Below, piece by piece: positions 28,301 through 35,170 of a DNA stretch of 45,362 nt. A model generated the notes under the pieces. That model made no database searches, was not told where the DNA came from, and saw nothing but the letters and a program-made list of their open reading frames with translations. Both the position numbers and the translations under genes were made by a program. Each line of letters opens with the position of its first letter. Positions within the stretch are counted from its first letter, which is position 1. The stretch is from Oscillospiraceae bacterium (lineage in GTDB: Bacteria > Bacillota > Clostridia > Oscillospirales > Ruminococcaceae): assembly GCA_017460835.1 (NCBI GenBank), contig JAFUAD010000005.1, forward strand, positions 1 through 45,362. The letters are read 5' to 3'.

Positions 28301-28383
28301 GGCGTCCCAGCCGCGTACCCGCAGTACGGGCAATATTGCGTTCCGGCTGCGGGATTCATGCAGCCCAGGCAGAGGTTTCTCAT
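25366..28383 (-). CDS. PASTA Ser/Thr kinase with a leucine-rich-repeat tail
   Basis: A 1005-residue transmembrane kinase. Order: zinc-ribbon-like start (CLGC...CPYC, residues 5-21); kinase domain (about 40-315) with GYGGFGVTYLG, K73, HRDISPDN (D187) and DFG (D205); membrane segment (about 339-361); four PASTA repeats (about 370-650); a Thr-rich linker; and an ectodomain of eight full plus one partial 23-residue BspA-type leucine-rich repeats (about 740-970). PASTA kinases bind wall fragments and control growth; adding an LRR module is unusual. GGAGTTGACATC before the ATG supports 28383; a longer frame starts at 28410. The LRR part is visibly AT-richer than the kinase. Confidence 0.9.
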   Translation of the reverse strand: MRNLCLGCMNPAAGTQYCPYCGYAAGTPAKEPYHIAPGTMLRHYLIGRVLGYGGFGVTYLGFDTQFGIKVAIKEYLPGELATRMPGDLSVTVYSGEKTEMFAQGRDKFLDEARRLAKFASEPGIVTIRDEFDENGTSYIVMEYLEGETLKQRLEREKKIPADEAVGIMLPVLDALAAVHEKGIVHRDISPDNIFLTKDGRIKLLDFGAARYAGTGKSKSLSVILKPGYAPEEQYRTHGEQGPWSDVYACAATLYKMITSVTPTDAMERIVKDDVQPPSKKGAKIDKNTETAIMNALNIYKDNRTQSAKEFREQLAGAKTSRMRNTHKHVDNGSWKTWHKALLASVLGLLVLVIGVSLYGYLTAGNPVAVFKQVLGSDETKIPNVIGLTDTEAKEKVEAAKLIPLIVDGDYSDTIPAGMIVNQYQRAGRKVHIDTTVEMVMSRGKMQLELKNLQGRDAQTVIAELTEQGFEVETKEEYSNTPKGCIISQSVEPGIYDKGTVIVLTVSLGLENIDETVDVEVGNFVSKMLDQAQAELSSAGIYVQTEYRYSAEPEGTVLSQDIEPGTTVKQGATLTLTVSAGREVRYVPNCTGMTEAAAAQSLNNAGIRYNIAYAENDLYADGTVFRQSPEANTAYYADEGSAVTIYVAINKVVSKQSTAPTTTTTKTTASTTKTTTSTTGSTQSAASSSSTISTDRTTMHATTPTAPVVDDIVHGDMGSGFSWTLSNGTLTIYGDGEMPEYNPDSYPWYNSRNNIKKVVFSGKPTSIGYCAFIDCNSLTSVTIPNSVTSIGKCVFEGCENLTSITIPDSVTSIGSCAFRYCQSLTSITIPNGVTSIEYAVFESCESLTSVTIPESVTDIGWYAFKYCNSLTSITIPDSVTSIGWDAFYYCTGLTSIEIPNSVASIGNGVFEGCENLTFVTIPNSVTSIGDGAFEYCTSLKSIIIPNSVTSIGDYAFYDCSNLNDIQYNGTIAQWIAVKKGSNWLKYASTSTSTVHCTDGDISADAA
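25500..26100 (-). repeat. 69-nt tandem repeats coding the LRR array
   Basis: About nine units of 69 nt, each coding for a 23-residue repeat of the form SIGxxAFxxCxSLTSITIPxSV with a Cys at a fixed position. The units are alike in DNA as well as protein, which suggests growth by unequal recombination. Confidence 0.85.
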
Positions 28384-28432
28384 GATGTCAACTCCATTCC
28401 GGTTTCCCATTTTTTATCTGATGAAAAAGGTG

Positions 28433-28972
28433 CTAATCCGGTTCACCGTTTGTACTTGATATCTCCGGGGCATTTTCTTGCTGTTTTCTTCTCCTGCTTT
28501 GTTTTGTTTCATTTTCATCCGATTGATTCATTTCGGTTGAGTCTATCGTTATTTCGCTTGTAATACTTTCACCTTCGTGCGAATCTGTTTCCCCTTCGTT
28601 GCCGCCGCCGCTTGGATTCTCATTTCCGCTTGGATTCTCATTTCCGCTTGAATTATCATCTGTATTCGGCTCTTGCGTTGTGGTCGTTCTAGTTGTAGAA
28701 AATGTTGTGGCCGTTGTGGAGGTGGACGAAGTAGAGCTGGTTGAAGCAGTCAACTGCGTTGTAACGGTTGTCAATGTTGTCGTTTTCGTCGTAGATGCTG
28801 TTGTTTTGGCGGCTGTTGTTGTCGGCACAGTGGATTGTGTTGATACTGTCTTGTTTACTGCAATATAAATCGTCACCGTGCGGTTCTCATCAGCATAAAA
28901 CGCCGTATTCGCCTCCGGGGTCTGCCGGAAAACCGTGCCGTCCGCGTAGAGATTATTCGTCGTATACTCTGA
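28433..28972 (-). pseudogene. truncated tail of a second PASTA kinase
   Basis: The reading frame (…YADGTVFRQTPEANTAFYAD…VTIYIAVNKTV) matches the end of the fourth PASTA repeat and the Thr-rich linker of the intact kinase just downstream, with close DNA similarity between 28866-28966 and 26451-26550. It then ends in a Ser/Thr/Glu-rich tail (QEPNTDDNSSGNENPSGG) with no LRR and stops at 28433. The kinase domain, membrane segment and three PASTA repeats are missing: the frame breaks at about 28972, where recombinase sequence begins. It lies directly upstream of the intact gene, so it is the remains of a tandem duplicate whose 5' part was lost. Confidence 0.8.
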
Positions 28973-29104
28973 TTTAAAAAGGGTAACGAGCCTGTCATAC
29001 AGTATTTATCCTGTGCTCAATTGGAAAGACTTTTAAACAAGCCCGATAGTAACAATTACTACGGCTTTAAGGATTTGCTTTTGTTGACAGTTACCGCCGT
29101 GTGA
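28973..29104 (+). pseudogene. tyrosine recombinase fragment
   Basis: The frame reads KKGNEPVIQYLSCAQLERLL, then NKPDSNNYYGFKDLLLLTVTA, then a stop. This is the opening of the catalytic domain of a Tn-type tyrosine integrase (pattern YLs.eql..Ll..pd....g.rD..lL.l...tG.R). It breaks off exactly where the first catalytic Arg motif (TGLR) should come, and serine recombinase sequence follows in another frame. It cannot be active. No start codon or upstream half is present. Confidence 0.65.
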
Positions 29105-29640
29105 TCTGGCAGTGTAATCATAAGTTCAAGAACGGAGAGAAGTGTAAAACGCCGCATCTGTATGAGGACGATATAAAAAAGCGGTTCATCGAGGTGTGCA
29201 ACAGGATAGTAAGCGACAAGGAGGATTTTCTGCTCTCCTGTCAGCAGATCGTGGAAATGCTCTCCAACACCACAGCACTGGACAGAAAAATCGAAGCACA
29301 GTATATCTACCTGAACGGGCTGACAGTTTCGATGCAGGAGTTTATCAAGGAAAACGCAATGAAACCGCAGGACGAGGACTTCTACAAAAAGAAAATGGCA
29401 GAGTACAATGCTCAGAAGGCTGAAGCTGAAAGGGTTCTGCACGACCTTCAGGGCAAGAGGGCGGCTCGACTCTCACGCAAGGAACTGCTCGAAGGACTGA
29501 TTCGGACGATGAGTCGAGAGGGTATTGTGACCGACACCTTTGACGGAAAGCTCTGGCTTCTGCTTGTGGAAAAAGCAACTGTGGGAACTGACGGTAAGCT
29601 GACCTTCACGCTACGGAACGGCATGGAGATTGAAGTGTAA
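29089..29640 (+). pseudogene. large serine recombinase, C-terminal remnant
   Basis: About 180 residues survive: YRRVIWQCNHKFKNGEKC (the recombinase zinc-ribbon with its Cys residues), TPHLYEDDIKKRFIEV, a coiled-coil stretch with Gln/Lys/Glu-rich heptads (about 29250-29470) and a C-terminal beta end. This is the typical tail of the large serine recombinases of Clostridial conjugative transposons. The catalytic resolvase domain with its nucleophile Ser and most of the recombinase domain are absent, so it is not functional. It is AT-richer than its surroundings. Confidence 0.8.
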
Positions 29641-29650
29641 TTACTATTTC

Positions 29651-29716
29651 AAAGGGGCTGTGGATACCAATGTGATACCTCTCACACTGGCTCATCCACA
29701 GCCCCTATTTTTTTAT
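29651..29716 (+). repeat. 66-nt hairpin repeat, left copy
   Basis: A long imperfect hairpin: AGGGGCTGTGGAT pairs with ATCCACAGCCCCT, with an inner CCAxTGTGA / TCACAxTGG stem, ended by ATTTTTTTA. It follows the recombinase stop by 10 nt and reads as an intrinsic terminator. The right copy at 32435-32500 differs at two positions only. Confidence 0.9.
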
Positions 29717-29722
29717 TAGGCG

Positions 29723-29751
29723 TTGACTTTTGTCCTGATATATGATAGAAT
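29723..29751 (+). promoter_or_regulatory. promoter of the imported dockerin gene
   Basis: TTGACT, a 17-nt spacer and TAGAAT, starting 7 nt after the left hairpin repeat. Confidence 0.65.
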
Positions 29752-29828
29752 GTAGTAAAATAGGATTGTTGTATCCTGTTGTAGCACGTAAATATTTTAC
29801 GCTCATTTTTTACGAAGGAGGTATGGTT

Positions 29829-32417
29829 ATGAAACTATTTACATCTAAGCTAAGTGCTGTGCTTTTGAGTGCGTGCATGGTTTTGCCTGTACTTTCAAAC
29901 GGCGCAACTGTCAGCTGCAACAACACTGCTATTGCTGCTGAAACAGCAGATGCCGCTATCAAGTTCAATAATGAAGATCAGTTCTTCGTCTATGTCGGCA
30001 CTTATGGAGGGAGCATTCCACAGTTCCGTTATCTGTATCCAACATCAGACGGAAGCTATAATGCGGACAAGGTTATATGGGAAGAGGCACCGACAGGCCT
30101 TGCCTATGGAGACATTTTCGTTGCTGATGGCGATGTTCCTATGACACAAGTGTATCCTGCTGCCGATGATCCGGCTAATGCTCATGTTTACTATTATACG
30201 CTCGATGAAGGCACAGAACTGAGTAAGGCTGGTAACTGTACTGACATCATGGAAAAGAAAGACCTGAGTGTCACGAGCAAGACCTATGACGGCTCATCGC
30301 ATTGGAGCGTTCGCTATATGGATGCTGCCGGCGAAAAGTATTATTATGGCGTGAGCAGATATGCTTCTGATCTAATCGTTGATCCTCTTGACTGCGAGGT
30401 CGGTGATATTTACACCTATGCGCTTTATAATGATTATATGGTAGTGCCGCTTGAGAAGAAAGAAAACGCCACAGCTAACGAACTGTATTTCAATACTCAG
30501 TACGGCTATGTACCTGTTGAAATTGGACTTTATACTGGTGCTGAGCTTGTAGGATATGATGATGGCAAATTCTACGAAGTTGGTGATTCTCCTATCGAAT
30601 TTACCATCGACGATGAAAAGATTGCAAAGCTTGGTCCTGCACAGGGAATAGGTGTAAATGTTTTGGGAGTATCCGTAGGGGAAACCATGCTCAACGCAAA
30701 GACTCCAGACGGAAGAACAGCGTCTATCAGGGTTGTTGTAAAAGAAGCTCCTTCCACTTCCACAACAGCAGTGTGGAATCATGAAACCACAACAACTACC
30801 ACAACCGCATCCATCAGCTATGGAATCGGTGTGAGCCAGTTACCGGATAAGACTGTCTATCAAATCGGAGAAGAACTCGATCTGACAGGTTTACGGCTGA
30901 ACGGCAGTTATACCGAAGGTGATCTTGTTGCCTGCATCATGGACGAAGACTATCGAAACGTACCGATCACAGTCGATGCCTCTGAGTTTGACAATACGAA
31001 AGCTGGAACATATACTATTTATATATTGTACGGTAATGCGAAGGATTCGTTCACGGTGGATGTTGTTGATGATCTCCCTGCAGGTGCAACAAGAATAACG
31101 CTGTACGACAAGGATACAGGCGAGCTGATTCCGAATGAGGTGCTGGAAGCTAATCCCTTCAAGTTCCATGCAGATATTGTTTATACGCCTAATCTGTTTT
31201 CCACTGTCGGAGCAACAACTGGTATAGCAGACTATACCGTTACCACGAATGAAGCCATTCTGGATGAATGCTATCTCTGTCCTGAATTATCCTCGCTTGC
31301 TATGGCATACAAGAAAGCTGATACATTTAATATCACTACAGAAGAGCAGCCTGAAATCACATATTATGATAACGGCTCGATGGATATTGTATTCAAGCTG
31401 AAATTTACGCCCACAGGAGATGTCAACGATGACGGCGAATTCAATGTTGCCGATGTCGTACTGCTTCAGAAATGGTTGCTTGCCGTACCGGATACTCATC
31501 TCGCAAACTGGAAAGCTGTTGACTTTTGCAATGACAATAGGCTGAATGTATTTGATCTGTGTCTGATGAAGCGAGAGCTTATCCGCACTACTGTTACAAC
31601 CTATGTTGAGCCAGATCATCGTAGTACCTATGGTGCCCCTCTATATGTAGTGAAAGACGGTCTGAACCTGTATCTCGGTCCTGACGGAAGCTATGCGTCC
31701 ATAGCCACACTACCCGAAGGAACACAGCTCCATGAGTTGGGATACAATGATAATAATTATAACTGGTTGTTTACAGAGTACAATGGACAGTATGGCTGGA
31801 TCAGAACATATGAAGATGATAATAAAACACGTACTGTTGAGTATCTTGCTCAGCCCGATAAACCTGTTATCTACCTCTATCCCGAAGAAGAGACCGATGT
31901 CCATGTGGAACTGGAACTGACAGAAGCCGACCTCTCCACAACCTACCCGAAATATAATAACGGCTGGGATGTGGTTGCATATCCGGACGGCACGCTCTTG
32001 AACAAGGCAGACGGCACGCATCATAAATACCTTTTCTGGGATGCTGTGAACTGCCGCACACGCTTTGATTTCTCCAAAGGCTTCTGTGTGGCAGGCAGCG
32101 ATACAGAGAGTTTCCTCAAAGAGAAACTCACATACATGGGCTTGACCGAGCAGGAGATGAATGAGTTTATCGTATACTGGCTGCCGAGAATGGAGCATAA
32201 TGCGTATAACCTTATTTCCTTCCAAGGCGATGCCTATACGAACTCTGCGAAGCTGACAATCACACCGACACCTGATAGCGAGTGCCGCATCTTCATGGCG
32301 TATGTTCCGCTTGATGCCGTTGTGGACATCGAGCCACAAGTGCTTTCAACATTTGAAAGAAAGGGCTTCACAGTCGTTGAATGGGGCGGAGCTGAAATCA
32401 AGACAGGAAATAACTGA
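29829..32417 (+). CDS. secreted dockerin protein with Ig-like and SH3-like domains
   Basis: An 862-residue secreted protein: signal peptide (about 1-30); a novel N-terminal domain (about 35-250); a Big2-like domain (about 250-305); a Ser/Thr linker; an Ig-like domain (about 331-415, QLPDKTVYQIGEELDLTG); a dockerin in the middle (about 529-590, GDVNDDGEFNVADVVLLQKW); an SH3-like domain (about 604-665); and a C-terminal domain opening KPVIYLYPEEETDV that occurs widely in Firmicute surface proteins without known function. GAAGGAGG supports the ATG at 29829. Base composition is clearly AT-richer than the surrounding genes, and identical hairpins bracket it. Likely horizontally acquired; enzymatic activity is not apparent. 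Confidence 0.85.
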   Translation: MKLFTSKLSAVLLSACMVLPVLSNGATVSCNNTAIAAETADAAIKFNNEDQFFVYVGTYGGSIPQFRYLYPTSDGSYNADKVIWEEAPTGLAYGDIFVADGDVPMTQVYPAADDPANAHVYYYTLDEGTELSKAGNCTDIMEKKDLSVTSKTYDGSSHWSVRYMDAAGEKYYYGVSRYASDLIVDPLDCEVGDIYTYALYNDYMVVPLEKKENATANELYFNTQYGYVPVEIGLYTGAELVGYDDGKFYEVGDSPIEFTIDDEKIAKLGPAQGIGVNVLGVSVGETMLNAKTPDGRTASIRVVVKEAPSTSTTAVWNHETTTTTTTASISYGIGVSQLPDKTVYQIGEELDLTGLRLNGSYTEGDLVACIMDEDYRNVPITVDASEFDNTKAGTYTIYILYGNAKDSFTVDVVDDLPAGATRITLYDKDTGELIPNEVLEANPFKFHADIVYTPNLFSTVGATTGIADYTVTTNEAILDECYLCPELSSLAMAYKKADTFNITTEEQPEITYYDNGSMDIVFKLKFTPTGDVNDDGEFNVADVVLLQKWLLAVPDTHLANWKAVDFCNDNRLNVFDLCLMKRELIRTTVTTYVEPDHRSTYGAPLYVVKDGLNLYLGPDGSYASIATLPEGTQLHELGYNDNNYNWLFTEYNGQYGWIRTYEDDNKTRTVEYLAQPDKPVIYLYPEEETDVHVELELTEADLSTTYPKYNNGWDVVAYPDGTLLNKADGTHHKYLFWDAVNCRTRFDFSKGFCVAGSDTESFLKEKLTYMGLTEQEMNEFIVYWLPRMEHNAYNLISFQGDAYTNSAKLTITPTPDSECRIFMAYVPLDAVVDIEPQVLSTFERKGFTVVEWGGAEIKTGNN

Positions 32418-32434
32418 ATATCTATAGCATAACA

Positions 32435-32500
32435 AAGGGGCTGTGGATACCAATGTGAAATCTCTCACACTGGCTCATCCACAGCCCCTATTTTTTTATG
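32435..32500 (+). repeat. 66-nt hairpin repeat, right copy
   Basis: The same 66-nt hairpin as at 29651-29716, 64 of 66 positions identical and in the same orientation, 17 nt after the dockerin gene's stop. It works as an intrinsic terminator by shape. Confidence 0.9.
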
Positions 32501-32519
32501 CCTATTTACAGCCTTTTCC

Positions 32520-32601
32520 GAGTTTCGTTACAAAAATCAACGATAACTCCGAGTAAAATGCACCCTTTTTCGAGTTTCGTTACAAAAATCAACGGTAACT
32601 T
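32520..32601 (+). repeat. pair of 30-nt direct repeats
   Basis: Two copies (32520-32549 and 32572-32601) that begin CGAGTTTCGTTACAAAAATC and differ at one base, 22 nt apart. A TTGACTTTTG segment at about 32613 matches the start of the promoter at 29723. No gene lies here. The repeats may be remnants of a lost cassette or an attachment region. Confidence 0.75.
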
Positions 32602-32784
32602 GGGCAATCGTTGACTTTTGAGGTTAATCTACTCATTTTTCCCCATTTTGACTACTTTTAGGAGCGTATAGCCATCACCCTCAGAAGCAATCGTTTCCGA
32701 TTGCCTTAAAAATCAGCGTATTATCTGCATTTAGGCAGAATAATGCACCCCTACTTCAATTGTATCAAAATAGGGGTGCTAATA

Positions 32785-32860
<76 letters not shown>

Positions 32861-32875
32861 GATTGATACCATACT

Positions 32876-32904
32876 ATTTTAGCACAATCGAAAAAAAAAG
32901 TCAA
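32876..32904 (-). promoter_or_regulatory. promoter of tRNA-Ala
   Basis: On the minus strand TTGACT, a 17-nt spacer rich in T and TAAAAT, ending about 16 nt before the mature tRNA. Confidence 0.7.
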
Positions 32905-33046
32905 GCGGGAAGCGCAGGTTTTGCAGGAAAAGCGAGTAAAAACGTCGTTGCAGACTAATTCAGAATCGCAAGACCGCGTAAATTTATCGGAAATGCCCAA
33001 ATTTAGCTGAACAGAACAACATAATCGGAAATCGCAAGATTAACGC

Positions 33047-33075
33047 TTGACATCCGGTACAGATTATGTTAAACT
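33047..33075 (+). promoter_or_regulatory. promoter of the xylanase gene
   Basis: TTGACA, a 17-nt spacer and TAAACT; a TATAAT overlaps just downstream. The leader holds a small GTATAG/CTATAC stem (about 33091-33111). Confidence 0.65.
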
Positions 33076-33155
33076 ATAATTGCCTTATTTGTATAGAGGG
33101 GGAAACTATACAATTATAAACAGAGAAACAGGTCTTAAACATGGAGGGGTATCTT

Positions 33156-34754
33156 ATGAAAAGAAAATTTATGGGAATTGTGTGTGCCTCCGTTCTGGCA
33201 TTCGCATCTGTTCCCGCAGCACCGGCTTCCGCTGCTTCAGTCGGTGAGAAGCTCAGTGTCAGCAGCAACGGTCAGCAGCAGCAAAAGGGCAACTGTGACG
33301 GCTACAGCTATGAGGTCTGGATCGACAACACCGGCGGCAGCGGCTCGATGACGCTCGGCAGCGGCGCAACTTTCAAGACCGAATGGAGCGCATCGGGCTC
33401 CAGAGGAAACTTCCTTGCTCGCCGCGGCAAAATGTATGACACCGGCCAGAAGGCTACCAGCTACGACCCGATCGTCATGAACTACGCAGCCGATTATTCC
33501 GCGAGCGGAGGAAACTCCAGACTTTGCGTTTACGGCTGGTTCAGAAACCCTCTGGTTGAATACTATATCATTGAGGACTGGATGAACTGGAACCCGTCAA
33601 AGGACGGAAGCAAGCAGGACAGCCAGATGGTCACGATCGACGGTGCACAGTATGAGATCTTCTGGCTGTGGCACGAGGGCCCGACCATTGAAAGCAGCTC
33701 CGGCAGATTCAAGCAGTACTTCAGTGTCCGTCAGAATACGCGCAAATCCGGTTCGATTACCGTTACCGATCACTTCAAGGCATGGGCAAATGCCGGCTGG
33801 GATATCGGCAGCCTTTATGAGGTCGCACTGAACGTGGAAGGCTGGGAAAGCAGCGGCTCCGCGAATGTCACGATGCTCACGATGGGCAGCGACCCGATCC
33901 CGGATCCCGATCCGGATCCGGATCCCGATCCTGAAGTCGAGTTCACTGCCCCGACCGGCAGCGGTACCGGCGTGACCGACAACTTCGAGGGCACCGGCAC
34001 CGACTGGACGACCAGAGGCGAAAACCTGAAATACGGCTTTGCAAAGGATTTCGTCCACGGCGGCAAGCAGTCTCTGTATGTGACAAACCGCTCGCAGTCC
34101 TGGAACGGCTTTACAGTCGCAAGCGATGAGCTGAAGGCAGGCTCGGAATACTCCATCTCCGCGTTTGCGGGCTACAACAGCAGCACCTATTCGACCAGCA
34201 GCTTCACGCTCGGTTTGCAGTATGATCTGGACGGCTCGCCCAACTACGACAATCTGGTGGATGCGGATGCAACGTCCGGCAAGTGGACAGAGCTCGCGAC
34301 CGATTTCACGATCCCGTCCGGCGCAACGAATATTTCGCTGTATGTGCAGACCGCTTACAGTGAGACCGCAACCGCGAAGGATAAGATCAGCTTCTATCTG
34401 GATGATGTTGTGCTGACGAACAAGAGCGCTGCCAGCTCCACCACCACAACCTCCACAACTACAACCACAACCACAACTACGACTACAACCTCGACCTCAT
34501 CCTCCACAACGACCACCACGACCTCCACATCCTCTGAGCCGATCATCACCGTGACGCTGAAGGGCGACGTAGATGACAACGGTGTTGTCAATGTTCTGGA
34601 TGCTGTGATGCTCGCAAGAGTTGCAGTTGAGGACACCTCGACCGGTATCACCGCGCAGGGCAAGGCAAACGGCGAGCTGGACGGCAAGGCCGGCCTCTCG
34701 AACGCCGATCTGAGCATCCTGCTGAAGGCACTGGCAAGCAACGCTCCGCTTTAA
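33156..34754 (+). CDS. cellulosomal GH11 endo-1,4-beta-xylanase (GH11-CBM22-dockerin)
   Basis: A 532-residue secreted xylanase. Order: signal peptide (about 1-26); GH11 jelly-roll (about 30-240) with nucleophile E135 in NPLVEYYI and acid/base E228 in VEGWESSGSANV; an Asp-Pro linker (about 246-262); a CBM22 (about 268-424, NRSQSWNG); a Thr/Ser linker of nearly 40 residues; and a type I dockerin (about 468-532, GDVDDNGVVNVLDAVMLAR). The dockerin's second calcium loop (GELDGKAGLSNADL) is degenerate. The product cuts internal beta-1,4 bonds of xylan and docks to a scaffoldin cohesin. GGAGGGG precedes the ATG at 33156; an in-frame ATG at 33141 is less likely. Confidence 0.96.
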   Translation: MKRKFMGIVCASVLAFASVPAAPASAASVGEKLSVSSNGQQQQKGNCDGYSYEVWIDNTGGSGSMTLGSGATFKTEWSASGSRGNFLARRGKMYDTGQKATSYDPIVMNYAADYSASGGNSRLCVYGWFRNPLVEYYIIEDWMNWNPSKDGSKQDSQMVTIDGAQYEIFWLWHEGPTIESSSGRFKQYFSVRQNTRKSGSITVTDHFKAWANAGWDIGSLYEVALNVEGWESSGSANVTMLTMGSDPIPDPDPDPDPDPEVEFTAPTGSGTGVTDNFEGTGTDWTTRGENLKYGFAKDFVHGGKQSLYVTNRSQSWNGFTVASDELKAGSEYSISAFAGYNSSTYSTSSFTLGLQYDLDGSPNYDNLVDADATSGKWTELATDFTIPSGATNISLYVQTAYSETATAKDKISFYLDDVVLTNKSAASSTTTTSTTTTTTTTTTTTSTSSSTTTTTTSTSSEPIITVTLKGDVDDNGVVNVLDAVMLARVAVEDTSTGITAQGKANGELDGKAGLSNADLSILLKALASNAPL

Positions 34755-34768
34755 TTAACCGGCACAAA

Positions 34769-34799
34769 CAGCGTGCGGCTCCGGCTGCACGCTGTTTTT
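34769..34799 (+). terminator. intrinsic terminator after the xylanase
   Basis: AAACAGCGTGC / GCACGCTGTTT stem followed by TTTTT. Confidence 0.9.
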
Positions 34800-34830
34800 C
34801 GTGTTCATGTTTATATCACGGCAAGCAAAT

Positions 34831-34868
34831 AACCCGCGCCCCGGAAGGCTGATCCGGAGCGCGGGTTT
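34831..34868 (+). terminator. second hairpin downstream of the xylanase
   Basis: ACCCGCGC-cccgga / tccgg-AGCGCGGGT around a 7-nt loop, followed by only TTT. It is a weak terminator or leader structure ahead of the small membrane gene; no promoter for that gene is obvious. Confidence 0.45.
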
Positions 34869-34921
34869 CCTGTCACAAACTCCCCTGCCCCGGCATAAAA
34901 TAGGGAAAAGGAGGTGCGAAA

Positions 34922-35170
34922 ATGCGAAGACTGCTCAGCAAGGAATGCCGCAGAAGGGTGCAGCGAACCTTTTTGCAGACGGCATGCGGCGTACTCGGCG
35001 CGGGGCTGGTCGCCGCCGTAACGGATTTCGTGCAGCAGGTTCCGGGCTGGAAAACCGGCCTGCTGACGCTGCTCGCTTCATCCATCGCCGCAGGAATCGC
35101 AGCGGTTATGAATCCGGATGCAATGTGTCCGGAGCAGGATTCTCCGGAGCAGAAGCCGAAGGAGCAGTAG
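34922..35170 (+). CDS. small holin-like membrane protein
   Basis: An 82-residue protein with a basic N-terminus ([15 protein letters not shown]), two hydrophobic stretches (about residues 17-34 and 45-62) and a charged, Glu/Pro/Lys-rich tail. Shape and the [11 protein letters not shown] and AGIAAVMNP segments recall phage holin-like small proteins, but the similarity is weak and lysis activity is inference. A strong AAAGGAGGTG precedes the ATG. Its last 65 nt overlap the end of the convergent PrsW gene, so both proteins use the same DNA in opposite directions. Confidence 0.65.
   Translation: MRRLLSKECRRRVQRTFLQTACGVLGAGLVAAVTDFVQQVPGWKTGLLTLLASSIAAGIAAVMNPDAMCPEQDSPEQKPKEQ

Noticed and set aside
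29742-29828. Upstream start of the imported dockerin gene
   Set aside because: It would add 29 residues before a normal signal peptide, run through the promoter -10 region and lack a ribosome binding site.
33900-33940. GATCCC/GATCCG repeat as a regulatory element
   Set aside because: It codes for the Asp-Pro linker of the xylanase.
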